From NCBI RefSeq assembly GCF_000020725.1, contig NC_011146.1, forward strand, positions 952,501 to 1,016,500: a stretch of DNA of 64,000 bases, written 5' to 3'. Positions 39,680-49,280 of the stretch are shown one piece after another (the first letter of the stretch is position 1; every line of letters starts with the position of its first letter). Made by a program: the position numbers and the translations under genes. Origin of the DNA: Citrifermentans bemidjiense Bem. Its GTDB lineage: Bacteria > Desulfobacterota > Desulfuromonadia > Geobacterales > Geobacteraceae. Under the pieces are notes generated by a model. It searched no databases and was not told the origin of the DNA. It saw only the letters and a program-made list of their open reading frames with translations.

Positions 39680-42139
39680 TTGCTGCGTACATTGCGTACA
39701 TCGATTTCAGCCATGCTTGCCGTTCAGCTCCTGGTCTGCCCGACGCTGTCGTTTGCCCAAGGCGAACACCACGGCCCGTCCGCCGCGACGGCCCCGTCAG
39801 CCCAGCCCGCTCAGCCTGCCGCCCCGCCGGCGCAACCGGCCCCGGCCCCTGCGCAACCGTCACCGGCACCCGCGCAACCGGCGGCAGCTCCCCAGTCCGG
39901 CACCGAGAAAATCGCCGCGGTCAAGATCAGCGGCAACCGGCGCATCGAGACCGCCGCCATCATGCCGGCGCTGCGGACCAAGGCCGGCGAGGTGCTGGAC
40001 CCGGCGAAGGTCGATGCGGACCTGAAGGCGATCTACCAGCTGGGGTACTTCAAGGACGTGAAGGTGCAGACCGAAGCCGCGGACGGGGGTGTGGTCCTCG
40101 AGTACGTCGTGCAGGAAAAGCCGATCGTGCGCGAGGTGAAGGTCGAGGGGGCGAAAGAACTGAGCACCGAGAAGGTGCGCGAGGCGGTGGAGATCAAACC
40201 CAACGCCATCTTCTCCCAGAAGGACCTGCAAAAAAGCGTCAAGAAGGTGAAAAAGCTCTACGCGGACGAGGGCTACTACCTGGCCGAGGTGACCGGGGAC
40301 ATCAGCATGCGCTCGGACACCGAGCTGAACGTCATCTTCCGCGTCAAGGAAGGGGACAAGGTCCTCATCAAAGAGATCCGCTTCGAGGGGAACCAGGCGT
40401 TCAGGGCGAAAAAGCTGAAAAAGGCGATGGAGACCTCGGAGAAGTGGATGTTCTCCTGGCTCACCGGCGCCGGCACCTACAAGGAAGAAACGCTCAAAAA
40501 CGACATGGCGCTTCTCACCGACCTGTACATGAACGACGGCTACATCAACGTGAAGATCGGCGAGCCGAAGGTGGAGCTTACCCCGGACCGGAAGGCGCTC
40601 CAGGTAACCATCGGGATCACGGAAGGGGAGCAGTACCGCATCGGGAAACTCGACTTCAAGGGAGACCTGCTGGAGCACCGGGACGTGCTCTTCGGCAAGC
40701 TGAAGGAAAAGAGCGGGGAAGTCTTCAACCGCAGCAGCTTGCGGGCCGACATCTTCACCCTTACCGACTTCTATGCGGACAAGGGATACGCCTTCGCCAA
40801 CGTCTCCCCGATCACCAACCTGAACCGCGAGCAGCGCATCATCGACATCAGCTTCGACCTTGAGAAGGGGGAGAAGGTGAGCATCGACCGGATCAACATC
40901 GCCGGCAACACCAAGTCCCGCGACAAGGTGGTGCGGCGCGAGCTGAGGCTGGCAGAGGGGGAGCTTTACAGCTCCACTGCGCTCAAGCGCAGCAAGCAGA
41001 ACCTGATGAACACCGGCTTCTTCGAGGAGGCCAACCTGGTGACGGCAAAGGGGAGCGCTTCCAACAAGCTCGACTTGAACGTCGAGGTGAAAGAGAAGCC
41101 GACCGGCACCTTCAGCATCGGGGCGGGCTACAGCTCGCTGGACGGCATCATAGGGCAAGGGTCGGTGCAGCAGGCCAACTTCCTCGGCCTCGGGCTCAAG
41201 ATGACCGCGGCCGCCTCATTCGGCAGCAAGTCCCAGACCTACAACCTCGGGCTCACCGATCCGTACTTCATGGATAGCAAGTGGACCATCGGGGGCGATA
41301 TCTACCGCAACGAGCGGAAGTACCTCGACTACACCCGCCGCGCGACCGGCGGCGACGTCAAGGCGGGATATCCCCTCTCGGATACCTTGAGCACCTTCTG
41401 GCTCTACAAGTACGAGCAGAAGGAGATCTTCGACGAGTCGCCCGAGCTGCAGGTCAACATCAACAAGGGGACGATCCTGGCCCCGGACAAGACCTCGACC
41501 ACCAGTGCCATCGTCGCCAGCATCACCAGCAACACCACCGACTACCGGCTCGACCCCTCCACCGGGATGATGAACACGCTATCCCTGGAGGTCGCCGGTT
41601 TTGGCGGCACCAACCGCTACCTCAAGACCATCACCGAGCATACGCTGTTCCATCCCCTGCTCTTCGGGGTGGGGTCGGTGCGGGGAACGCTCGGGTACGT
41701 GCAGGGATTTGGCGGCAAAGAAATACCGATCGACGAGAGGTTTTATCTTGGGGGCATCAGCTCGCTGCGCGGCTACTCCTCGCGTACCGTAAGCCCGTTC
41801 AAGGCCTCCGACGTCCCGATCATCGATGGTTCAGGTTATGGCGGGACCAGCCTGAACCGCGTCTATCTGGGGGGCGAGATGGAGGCGGTGGCGAACGTCG
41901 AGTACACCTTCCCGCTGTTGAAAGAGGCGGGGCTTAAAGCCGTCCTCTTCTTCGACGCCGGCAACTCGGCCAACAGCCTGAACGACACCTTCGGCAACAT
42001 CCTGACCAGCTACGGCGCCGGCATCAGGTGGTTCTCCCCGATAGGGCCGCTGAGACTCGAGTACGGCATCCCGATCAACCCCAGACAAGGAATTGACTCA
42101 GGCGGAAAGCTTGAGTTCTCCATAGGGAGTATTTTCTAA
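39680..42139 (+). CDS. bamA: Outer membrane protein assembly factor BamA
   Basis: An 819-aa essential outer membrane insertase. The signal peptide (~1-27) is followed by an unusual Pro/Ala/Gln-rich spacer (~33-72, built of QPAP-type units) before five POTRA domains (~75-430, first one KIAAVKISGNRRIE) and a 16-strand barrel ending in Phe, as expected for Bam substrates (KLEFSIGSIF). The GGISSLRGYSSR loop carries the conserved RGY-type lid motif. The start is TTG at 39680. It is followed by skp after 25 bases. The spacer is not typical of E. coli BamA. Confidence 0.95.
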   Translation: MLRTLRTSISAMLAVQLLVCPTLSFAQGEHHGPSAATAPSAQPAQPAAPPAQPAPAPAQPSPAPAQPAAAPQSGTEKIAAVKISGNRRIETAAIMPALRTKAGEVLDPAKVDADLKAIYQLGYFKDVKVQTEAADGGVVLEYVVQEKPIVREVKVEGAKELSTEKVREAVEIKPNAIFSQKDLQKSVKKVKKLYADEGYYLAEVTGDISMRSDTELNVIFRVKEGDKVLIKEIRFEGNQAFRAKKLKKAMETSEKWMFSWLTGAGTYKEETLKNDMALLTDLYMNDGYINVKIGEPKVELTPDRKALQVTIGITEGEQYRIGKLDFKGDLLEHRDVLFGKLKEKSGEVFNRSSLRADIFTLTDFYADKGYAFANVSPITNLNREQRIIDISFDLEKGEKVSIDRINIAGNTKSRDKVVRRELRLAEGELYSSTALKRSKQNLMNTGFFEEANLVTAKGSASNKLDLNVEVKEKPTGTFSIGAGYSSLDGIIGQGSVQQANFLGLGLKMTAAASFGSKSQTYNLGLTDPYFMDSKWTIGGDIYRNERKYLDYTRRATGGDVKAGYPLSDTLSTFWLYKYEQKEIFDESPELQVNINKGTILAPDKTSTTSAIVASITSNTTDYRLDPSTGMMNTLSLEVAGFGGTNRYLKTITEHTLFHPLLFGVGSVRGTLGYVQGFGGKEIPIDERFYLGGISSLRGYSSRTVSPFKASDVPIIDGSGYGGTSLNRVYLGGEMEAVANVEYTFPLLKEAGLKAVLFFDAGNSANSLNDTFGNILTSYGAGIRWFSPIGPLRLEYGIPINPRQGIDSGGKLEFSIGSIF

Positions 42140-42164
42140 AACCATGCATTGCAAGGAGCAAGTC

Positions 42165-42680
42165 ATGAAACGTCTTATCATCGCATTATTAGTGGTGTTT
42201 TCTCTTCCCCTCTCCGCGTTGGCCGCCGACGGCGGCAAGTTCGGCTCCGTCGACATCCAGAAGGTGCTGCTGATGTCGGACGCGGGCAAAGAGGCGAAGG
42301 AACAACTCGGCCAGAAGGCGGCCAAGTACGAGGGCGAGAAGAACACGAAGGAAGGCGAGCTGAAGAAGCTCAAGGGCGAGCTGGAAAGCCAGGGGGTGGT
42401 GCTTAACGAGTCTGCCCGCGGCGCCAAAGAGCGCGATTACCAGCAGCGTCTCAAGGAGTACCAGCGTTTCCTGAAGGACGCCCAGGACGACCTGCAGGCC
42501 AAAAACGACGAGTTCACCGGCAAGATCGTGGACGAGATCGTCAAGGTGGCGCAGGATTTCGGGCGCAAGAACGGCTACACCTTCATCCTGGTCAGGAACG
42601 AGATCATGATCTATCTCGACCCGTCCGCCGACGTGACCGACGAAGTGCTGAAGGCCTTCAACGCCGCCAGGAAGAAATAA
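42165..42680 (+). CDS. skp: OmpH/Skp family periplasmic chaperone
   Basis: A 171-aa protein with a signal peptide (MKRLIIALLVVFSLPLSALA) and an OmpH/Skp core: GSVDIQKVLLMSDAGKEAKEQL, then a long charged coiled coil (~45-115), and a C-terminal strand-helix part. Skp trimers hold unfolded outer membrane proteins on their way to BamA, encoded directly upstream. The ATG at 42165 follows AAGGAG; the ATG at 42144 in the same frame lacks one. The bamA-skp-lpxD-fabZ-lpxA order is a conserved Gram-negative operon. Confidence 0.93.
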   Translation: MKRLIIALLVVFSLPLSALAADGGKFGSVDIQKVLLMSDAGKEAKEQLGQKAAKYEGEKNTKEGELKKLKGELESQGVVLNESARGAKERDYQQRLKEYQRFLKDAQDDLQAKNDEFTGKIVDEIVKVAQDFGRKNGYTFILVRNEIMIYLDPSADVTDEVLKAFNAARKK

Positions 42681-42832
42681 ATAGAAACGTTCCACGTTCC
42701 CGTGCTCTGAGTTCCACGTTAACGACCGGACCTGTTCCCCCCTTGGCCAAGCCTCTCATCAGGCCAAGGGGGACTTGTCGTTTCTGACCTGGAACCTCGA
42801 ACGGCGAACGTCGAACCCTGCCGAGGTTTTTG

Positions 42833-43870
42833 ATGAAGAAATCGCTTAATGAAATAGCGCAGTACCTGGGAGGGACCGTTTCCGGCGACGGCGAAGTCCT
42901 GATCGGCGGGCTCGCGACCCTGGACGACGCGGGGGAGGGGACGCTTACTTTTCTGGCCAACCCGAAGTACGCCGCCAAGGTCGCCACCACCAAGGCTTCG
43001 GCCGTGCTGATGGGGACCGGGGGGAACACCCATGGCAAGAACGCCATCTTCCACCCCAACCCTTATCTTGCCTTCGCGAAGCTGCTCACCCTGTTTTACA
43101 CCGCACCGGCAAAGCCGGTCGGCGTGTTGCCGGGCGCCTTCGTAGCCGATGGGGTGAAGCTCGGGGCGGACGTTTCGGTGTACCCGGGCGCCTACATAGG
43201 CGCCGGCGCCGTGATCGGCGACCGGGTGGTCCTGCACCCGGGAGTCGTGCTCTACCCGGGTGTCGTGGTCGGCAACGACGTGACGCTGCACGCCAACGTG
43301 AGCGTCCGCGAGCGGTGCCGCATCGGCAACCGCGTCACCATCCACGACGGGACCGTGATCGGCTCCGACGGCTTCGGCTACGCGCCCGACGGCGCCTCCT
43401 ACTACAAGATCCCGCAGATCGGCATCGTCATCGTCGAGGATGACGTCGAGATCGGCTCCAACTGCGTCATCGACCGCGCGGCGCTTGAGGCCACCCGGAT
43501 CCGCCGCGGCACGAAGATCGACAACCTGGTGCAGATCGCGCACAACGTCGTCATCGGCGAGGACTGCATCATCGTCTCCCAGGTCGGCATCTCCGGCAGC
43601 ACCCAGCTGGGGAACCACGTAACCCTCGGGGGGCAGGTCGGCGTCGCCGGCCACATCAAGATCGGCGACAACGTCATGATCGGCGCGAAGTCCGGCGTGG
43701 CGGGGAACGTGGAGCCGAACCAGGTGCTTTCCGGCATCCCGGTGATGCCGCACCGCGACTGGCTCAGGTCGGCCGGCATAGCGCCCAAGCTTCCCGAGAT
43801 GAAGAAGACGCTCTCGGCGCTGGAGAAGCGGGTGGCGGAGTTGGAAGCGAAACTGGCCAAAGGGGAGTAA
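42833..43870 (+). CDS. lpxD: UDP-3-O-acylglucosamine N-acyltransferase
   Basis: A 345-aa trimeric acyltransferase, the third step of lipid A synthesis, which adds an acyl chain from ACP to the 2-amino group. An N-terminal uridine-binding domain ([25 protein letters not shown]-like [11 protein letters not shown]) is followed by a left-handed beta-helix of hexapeptide repeats ([20 protein letters not shown]) with the catalytic His in [10 protein letters not shown], and a C-terminal helix. ATG at 42833 is preceded by GAGG. A 152-base gap with no recognised feature separates it from skp. Confidence 0.96.
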
Positions 43871-43915
43871 TTACCTCGGCTCCCTCGGACGGAGCCGGTT
43901 CAAGGAGAGATTTTA

Positions 43916-44350
43916 ATGCTTGATATAGTGCAGATTATGGAACTTCTTCCGCATCGCTACCCTTTCCTCCTGGTCGACAAGATCGTCGAGATGGAGCCGG
44001 GAAAGCGGATCGTCGGCATCAAGAACGTCACCATGAACGAGCCGTTTTTCCAGGGGCACTTCCCCGGATTCCCGGTCATGCCGGGGGTCCTGATCATCGA
44101 AGCGATGGCGCAGGTCGCCGCCATCCTGGCCTACAAGGCCGCGGAAGGCGACGCCAAGGAGAAGGTCAGCTACTTCATGGCCATCGACAACGCCCGTTTC
44201 AGGAAACCGGTAAAGCCGGGCGACACCCTGAGAATCGAGGTGGAGACCCTGTTCTGCAAGCGCGGCATCTGGAGCGTAGCGGCCAAGGCCTACGTCGGCG
44301 AGACCCTGATGACCGAAGCCGAGCTTAAGGCGACCCTCGGGAGCAAGTAA
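43916..44350 (+). CDS. fabZ: 3-hydroxyacyl-[ACP] dehydratase FabZ
   Basis: A 144-aa hot-dog-fold dehydratase of type II fatty acid synthesis. Seen: [13 protein letters not shown], the catalytic His in [23 protein letters not shown] (Glu follows in the same helix) and the [11 protein letters not shown] segment. It competes with lipid A synthesis for 3-hydroxyacyl-ACP, which explains its place between lpxD and lpxA. AAGGAGAG precedes ATG. Confidence 0.96.
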   Translation: MLDIVQIMELLPHRYPFLLVDKIVEMEPGKRIVGIKNVTMNEPFFQGHFPGFPVMPGVLIIEAMAQVAAILAYKAAEGDAKEKVSYFMAIDNARFRKPVKPGDTLRIEVETLFCKRGIWSVAAKAYVGETLMTEAELKATLGSK

Positions 44351-44382
44351 GCCCTCTTCAGCGGGGGATTCAGGAGAAAGAG

Positions 44383-45159
44383 ATGATTCACAGCACCGCA
44401 ATAATCCACCCCGGCGCCAAGATCGCCGACGGGGTCGAGATCGGCCCTTATGTAGTCATCGGCGAAAACGTAAGCATCGGCAAGGGGACCAAGATCGGCC
44501 CGCACACCGTGATCGACGGCTGGACCGAGATCGGCGAGGACAACAACATCTTCCACATGGCCTCGGTGGGAGCAGTCCCCCAGGACTTGAAGTACAAAGG
44601 CGAGAAAACCTGGCTCAAGATCGGCAACGGCAACACCATCAGGGAGTTCGCCAGCCTGCACCTGGGAACCGTGACCGGCGACGGCGAGACCACCGTCGGC
44701 GGCGGGAACCTCTTCATGGCCTACTCGCACGTGGCCCACGACTGCCACATCGGCAACCATGTCATCATGGCCAACTCGGCCACCCTCGCCGGGCACGTCA
44801 CCGTCGAGGACTACGCCATCATGGGCGGTCTCTCCGCCGTACTGCAGTTCACCAGGATCGGCGCGCACGTGATGGTCGGCGGCATGACCTCGATCACCCT
44901 GGACGTCCCCCCCTACACCATCGTCACCGGCGACCGCAGCGAGTCGAGGCTAAGGGGATTGAACCTGGTCGGGCTGAAAAGGCGCGGTTTCTCCGAGCAG
45001 ACCGTCTCCAGCCTGAAGAAGGCGTACAAGATCCTGTCGCTTTCCGGCATGAAGCTGACCGAGGCGGTGGAGAAGATGAAGAGCGACATCCCCACCTGCC
45101 CCGAGCTAGAGCACTTCATCTCCTTCATAGAATCCGCCAAGCGCGGGGTCACACGATAA
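44383..45159 (+). CDS. lpxA: Acyl-[ACP]-UDP-N-acetylglucosamine O-acyltransferase
   Basis: A 258-aa trimeric acyltransferase catalysing the first step of lipid A synthesis. Hexapeptide-repeat beta-helix (IHPGAKIADGVEIGPYVVIG onwards) with the catalytic His in SHVAHDCHIGNHVIMAN and a C-terminal helical domain (KRRGFSEQTVSSLKKAYKIL). The acyl-length-determining residue cannot be judged without alignment. Standard length. Start with GGAGAAAGAG upstream. lpxC and an lpxH/lpxI-type hydrolase, needed to complete the pathway, are not in the window. Confidence 0.96.
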   Translation: MIHSTAIIHPGAKIADGVEIGPYVVIGENVSIGKGTKIGPHTVIDGWTEIGEDNNIFHMASVGAVPQDLKYKGEKTWLKIGNGNTIREFASLHLGTVTGDGETTVGGGNLFMAYSHVAHDCHIGNHVIMANSATLAGHVTVEDYAIMGGLSAVLQFTRIGAHVMVGGMTSITLDVPPYTIVTGDRSESRLRGLNLVGLKRRGFSEQTVSSLKKAYKILSLSGMKLTEAVEKMKSDIPTCPELEHFISFIESAKRGVTR

Positions 45160-45165
45160 GGCAGA

Positions 45166-45382
45166 TTAAGAGATAAAGCAGATTAAGATTAAGAGTAAGG
45201 CAGATTAAGAGAGTACAGATCAAGATTAAGATGAAGAGATCAAGATTAAGATGAAGAGATCAAGATTAAGATGAAGAGATCAAGAAGCTTTATGTTGAGG
45301 TGGTGCTGAGATTGATGTTAAGAATTACGCAAGGTTTTTCTCAATCTTAATCTTAATCTTAATCTCAATCTGCCTTTAAGCT
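45166..45382. repeat. GATTAAG-rich tandem repeats with inverted counterpart
   Basis: Three exact copies of a 20-base unit (AGATCAAGATTAAGATGAAG) run from 45217 to 45276, preceded by looser CAGATTAAGA units. The inverse, CTTAATCTTAATCTTAATCTC, lies at about 45345-45371, ending in AATCTGC. The two arms could pair into a long hairpin in the lpxA-lpxB gap (45160-45399). It is purine-rich and AT-rich, unlike its GC-rich surroundings. There is no spacer pattern, so it is not a CRISPR array. Confidence 0.8.
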
Positions 45383-45399
45383 GTCTTTCAGAGGTTTGT

Positions 45400-46542
45400 T
45401 TGCAAGAAAAACCAAAGTCCGTGATGATCGTCGCCGGTGAGGCTTCCGGCGAGATGTACGGCGCGAGCATCGCGACCGAGATACGTGCCCTCGCCCCGGA
45501 GACCAGGTTCTTCGGGATGGGGGGCGGCAACATGCGCAAGGCCGGCGTCGAGACGCTGGTCGACGCGGACACCATGGCCGTGATGGGGCTGGTCGAGGTG
45601 GTCGCGCACCTTCCGGTGATCGTCAACGGTTTCAACACCCTCAAGAACAAGCTCCGCAGCGATCTTCCCGACCTGTTGATCCTGATCGATTACCCCGACT
45701 TCAACCTGAGGCTCGCCAAGGTGGCCAAGAAGGCCGGCGTCAAGGTGCTCTACTTCATCTCCCCGCAGGTGTGGGCCTGGAGAAGCGGACGCGTCAAGGG
45801 TATCGGCCGTGTGGTCGACATGATGGCCGTCCTCTTCCCGTTCGAGGTCCCCTTCTACCAAAACGCCGGCGTGCCGGTCACCTTCGTCGGGCATCCGCTG
45901 CTCGACCTGGTGCGCCCCACCATGAAAAGGGACGAGGCGCTTTCCTCCCTGGGGCTCGACCCGCAGCGGCGCTGCGTAGGCCTTTTCCCGGGGAGCCGGA
46001 AGTCCGAGATCGGCAAGCTCTTGGGGATCATCCTTGAGTCCGCCGAGATCCTGAAAAAGAGGATGCCGGAGCTGCAGTTCGTGCTCCCGCTCGCCTCGTC
46101 GCTGCGCCGGGAGGATCTCGACCCGTACCTCTCCGGCTCCAAGGTCGAGGTAAGGGTGGTCTCCGGCCGCAACCACGACGTGATGACCGCCTGCGACGCC
46201 GCCGTTTGCGCCTCCGGGACCGTGGTGATGGAGATGGCGCTGGTCGGGACCCCGCACCTGATCATCTACAAGATGTCCACCTTCACCTACGAGGTCGGCA
46301 AAAGGGTGATCAACGTGCCGCACATAGGGATCAGCAACATCGTGGCCGAAAAAAGGATGGTGCGGGAACTGGTCCAGCACGAGGCGGAGCCCGTCGCCAT
46401 CGCGGACGAAGTAGACGCGCTTTTGAACGACGCGGCGTATGCAACAGAGATGCGGGAAGGTTTCGCCGCGATGAGAGTCAAGTTAGGCAGCGGAGGCGCC
46501 CTAGGGAGGGTGGCCCGGCTGGCCATGGAGATGATGAGATGA
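45400..46542 (+). CDS. lpxB: Lipid-A-disaccharide synthase
   Basis: A 380-aa GT19 glycosyltransferase that joins UDP-2,3-diacylglucosamine and lipid X into the beta-1,6-linked lipid A disaccharide. Seen: IVAGEASGEMYGA, GMGGGNMRKAGVETLVD, IDYPDFNLRLAK, FISPQVWAWRSGR, VGHPLLD, LFPGSRKSEI and CASGTVVMEMALVGTPHLI. The TTG start at 45400 has AGAGG upstream. It overlaps the msbA start by four bases (ATGA), so the two are coupled. Confidence 0.95.
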   Translation: MQEKPKSVMIVAGEASGEMYGASIATEIRALAPETRFFGMGGGNMRKAGVETLVDADTMAVMGLVEVVAHLPVIVNGFNTLKNKLRSDLPDLLILIDYPDFNLRLAKVAKKAGVKVLYFISPQVWAWRSGRVKGIGRVVDMMAVLFPFEVPFYQNAGVPVTFVGHPLLDLVRPTMKRDEALSSLGLDPQRRCVGLFPGSRKSEIGKLLGIILESAEILKKRMPELQFVLPLASSLRREDLDPYLSGSKVEVRVVSGRNHDVMTACDAAVCASGTVVMEMALVGTPHLIIYKMSTFTYEVGKRVINVPHIGISNIVAEKRMVRELVQHEAEPVAIADEVDALLNDAAYATEMREGFAAMRVKLGSGGALGRVARLAMEMMR

Positions 46543-48281
46543 GTGCAGTAAACGAGAAAGCAAAGGACGCTTTCCAAAGACTTCTGGCATACAGCCGCCC
46601 CTACTGGTGGCGCATCGCCGTGGCGGCGCTCGGATCACTGGGCGTCGGCGCCATGGACGGAGCGCTCGCCTACCTGGTAGAACCGGTGTTGAGAAAAATC
46701 TTCTCCGGGAAGGAGACCGGCATCTTCGTCCTGCTCCCCATCGGGATAATCGTGCTTTACGCGCTGCGCGGCGTTTGCCGTTACACCAACGACTTCTTCA
46801 TCAGGAGCGCCGGGCAGCTCGCCGTGCAGGACGTCAGGAACGACCTGTACCAGAAGAACATGGGGCTCAGCCTCGGGTACTTCTTCCACAACGAGACCGG
46901 GATCCTTATGTCGCGCGTGATCAGCGATGTCGCCATCATGCAGGAAGGGGTGGCGAGCGTCATCACCGGCCTGTTCCGCGACGGCATTTCCGCGGTCTCG
47001 CTTCTTTGCGTCATCTTCTACCGCGACTGGAAGCTTGCGCTGATCTCTTTCGTGGTCATCCCGCTCACCGTGATCCCGGCGCAGAAGATCGGCAAGAGGA
47101 TCAAGGGGCTGGCCAGGCATGGGCAGGAGAAGATGGGGGACCTGGCCAGCATCCTTCAGGAGACCTATTCGGGGATCAAGGTGGTGAAGGCGTTCGGACT
47201 GGAGACGCGCGAGGTGGAGCGTTTCCGGCGCAGCAACGAGGAGTTCTACTACTTCATCAGGAAGAACATAAAGTACGAGGGGCTGTCGGCCCCCATCATG
47301 GAGTTCATCATCTCCTTCGGCGTGGCGGCCGTGATCTGGGTCGGCGGCAGCAGCGTCATGCAGGGCACCCGCAGCGCCTCCGAATTCTTCTCCTTCATCA
47401 CCGCCATGGTATTGGTGTTCACCCCTGTTAAGCGGCTGATCGCCTCCTACAACAACCTTCAGCGCTCGGTCGGCGCAGCTGAGCGTGTGTTCGAGGTGAT
47501 GGACGAGGAGCCGGAGATCGTGGATCTTCCCGGCTCCGGAGACCTGGGGAGGGCCAAGGGGGAAGTGGAGTTCCGCGACGTCCACTTCAAGTACGACGAC
47601 GAGTATGTACTGCAGGGGGTGAACCTCATGGCCAGAAGGGGAGAGGTCATCGCCCTGGTCGGTCCTTCCGGCGGCGGCAAGACTACGCTCGTCTCGCTCA
47701 TCACCAGGTTCTACGATCCGACCAGCGGGTCGGTCCTCCTGGACGGGGTCGATATCCGGCAGCGGACCGTGAAGAGCCTCCTGGAGCAGATCGCCCTGGT
47801 GGACCAGGAGACCATCCTCTTCAACGACACCATCGCCAACAACATCCGCTACGGCAAGATCGACGCCACCGATGCCGAGGTCGAGGCCGCGGCCCGCGCC
47901 GCCTTCGCGCATGAATTCATCCTGGAGCTTCCGGAAGGGTACGAAACCAACATCGGCGATCGCGGGGTCCGTCTTTCCGGAGGCCAGCGGCAGCGGCTCT
48001 GCATCGCCCGTGCGATCCTCAAGAACGCGCCGATACTGATCCTGGACGAGGCTACCAGCGCCCTCGACACCGAGAGCGAACAGATGGTGCAGCAGGCTCT
48101 GAACAACCTGATGCACAACCGCACCACCTTCGTCATCGCGCACCGCCTTTCCACCATCACCCACGCCGACCGCATAGTCGTGCTGGAAAAGGGGACAGTC
48201 GCCGAGATGGGGAGCCACCAGGCGCTCCTGGAAAACGACGGCCTCTACAGCCGTCTGCACGGGATGCAGTTCAAGGCATAG
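46539..48281 (+). CDS. msbA: Lipid A/lipid ABC flippase MsbA
   Basis: A 580-aa half-transporter with six N-terminal membrane helices (~18-320) and an ATPase domain (~340-580). Walker A LVGPSGGGKTT, Q-loop DQETILFNDTIANNIRYG, signature LSGGQRQRLCIARAIL, Walker B ILILDEATSALD and H-loop VIAHRLST are intact. It flips core-lipid A to the outer leaflet of the inner membrane. Placement between lpxB and the late acyltransferase gene supports MsbA over a generic exporter. ATG 46539 overlaps the lpxB stop (ATGA); upstream frame openness within lpxB is not coding. Confidence 0.92.
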   Translation: MSAVNEKAKDAFQRLLAYSRPYWWRIAVAALGSLGVGAMDGALAYLVEPVLRKIFSGKETGIFVLLPIGIIVLYALRGVCRYTNDFFIRSAGQLAVQDVRNDLYQKNMGLSLGYFFHNETGILMSRVISDVAIMQEGVASVITGLFRDGISAVSLLCVIFYRDWKLALISFVVIPLTVIPAQKIGKRIKGLARHGQEKMGDLASILQETYSGIKVVKAFGLETREVERFRRSNEEFYYFIRKNIKYEGLSAPIMEFIISFGVAAVIWVGGSSVMQGTRSASEFFSFITAMVLVFTPVKRLIASYNNLQRSVGAAERVFEVMDEEPEIVDLPGSGDLGRAKGEVEFRDVHFKYDDEYVLQGVNLMARRGEVIALVGPSGGGKTTLVSLITRFYDPTSGSVLLDGVDIRQRTVKSLLEQIALVDQETILFNDTIANNIRYGKIDATDAEVEAAARAAFAHEFILELPEGYETNIGDRGVRLSGGQRQRLCIARAILKNAPILILDEATSALDTESEQMVQQALNNLMHNRTTFVIAHRLSTITHADRIVVLEKGTVAEMGSHQALLENDGLYSRLHGMQFKA

Positions 48282-48299
48282 GAAACGGAATAGAGGAAC

Positions 48300-48315
48300 C
48301 CCCTTTCGGAAGGGG
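48300..48315 (+). other. Small hairpin before late acyltransferase gene
   Basis: CCCCTT-TCGG-AAGGGG lies between msbA and the acyltransferase gene. Its right arm overlaps purine bases that may serve as ribosome binding site, so it might temper translation; this is inference. Confidence 0.3.
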
Positions 48316-48342
48316 AGGGGGATTTGATTGAGAGGCTTTTCG

Positions 48343-49272
48343 ATGTTGAAACAGATCCGATGGTACCTGGAGACCGCGCTGTTCGTTGCGGTCTCCTTTG
48401 CTGTGGCGCTCCTGCCGGACCGGCTGGCGCTGGCCGCAGGACGGGGAATCGGCCGGCTCTTCTTTGCCCTGGTGCAGGGGCGGCGGCGGATAGCCATCGA
48501 AAACATCGCGGCGAGCCTCCCCTTTCTGGAAAGCCAGCCCGGCTGGCGCGGCGGACCCCCCGAACAGTTGGCGCGGGAAACCTTCGAGAACCTGGGCTGC
48601 TGCGTGGTCGAGGTCTGCAAGCTCTACCGCGGCAAGGGACAGGGGCTCATCGACTCGGTCGAATTCAGGGGGCTGGAGCACTACGAGGCTGCGGCCGCCA
48701 AGGGGAAGGGTGTCGCCTTCATCACCGCCCACTGCGGCAACTGGGAGCTTCTGGCCCTTTCCTTCGGCCAGCGCTACCACGACATCTCCGTAGTCGCCCG
48801 GCGCCAGGACAACCCGTACCTGAACGCGATGATAGAAAAGATCCGCAAGGCGTACGGCAACGGCGTCATCTATAAGGACGGGGCGCTCCGCTCCATGTTC
48901 GCAGCGCTCAAGAAGAAGGAGATCGTGGGGATTCTGATCGATCAGGCGGTGCACCCGGACGGCGGGATACTGGTCGACTTCCTGGGGCGTCCGGCGTGGG
49001 CCATCCGGCTCCCGGCGCTCATAGGGCGCAAGAGCGGCGCACCGCTGGTGCCCGGTTTCATCCATCGCGAGGGAACCAGGAACATCATCACCCTCTATCC
49101 GGAGTACCCCGTTTCCACCCTGGAGGACCCGGAGGAGGCTGCGGCTGAGGACGCGCGGGGGCTGACGCGGTTCATCGAGGAATACGTGATACAGCACCCC
49201 ACGCAGTGGTACTGGGTGCACAAGCGCTGGAAGAATTCCCCAGCCGCGGCGGACCGGGCTGCCGGGAAATAG
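48343..49272 (+). CDS. lpxL: Late (lauroyl/myristoyl-type) lipid A acyltransferase
   Basis: A 309-aa LpxL/LpxM-type membrane acyltransferase that adds secondary acyl chains to Kdo-lipid A. An N-terminal anchor (WYLETALFVAVSFAVALLP) is followed by the H-x4-E catalytic motif (His130-Glu135 in TAHCGNWELLALSFG) and VARRQDNPYLNAMIEKIR, plus VGILIDQAVHPDGGILVDFLG. Whether it is LpxL or LpxM is not decided; it is the only such gene in the window. ATG 48343 follows GAGAGG; a TTG at 48328, five codons earlier and behind GGAGG, is an alternative. Confidence 0.87.
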   Translation: MLKQIRWYLETALFVAVSFAVALLPDRLALAAGRGIGRLFFALVQGRRRIAIENIAASLPFLESQPGWRGGPPEQLARETFENLGCCVVEVCKLYRGKGQGLIDSVEFRGLEHYEAAAAKGKGVAFITAHCGNWELLALSFGQRYHDISVVARRQDNPYLNAMIEKIRKAYGNGVIYKDGALRSMFAALKKKEIVGILIDQAVHPDGGILVDFLGRPAWAIRLPALIGRKSGAPLVPGFIHREGTRNIITLYPEYPVSTLEDPEEAAAEDARGLTRFIEEYVIQHPTQWYWVHKRWKNSPAAADRAAGK

Positions 49273-49280
49273 CAAACTTC

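Noticed and set aside
45217-45300. Tandem 20-base repeat as a possible CRISPR array
   Set aside because: Copies are directly adjacent with no unique spacers, and no cas genes are present.
46635-48620. 661-aa minus-strand ORF opposite msbA
   Set aside because: Antisense shadow of an ABC transporter with all motifs intact; composition is atypical (His/Asp/Val-rich).
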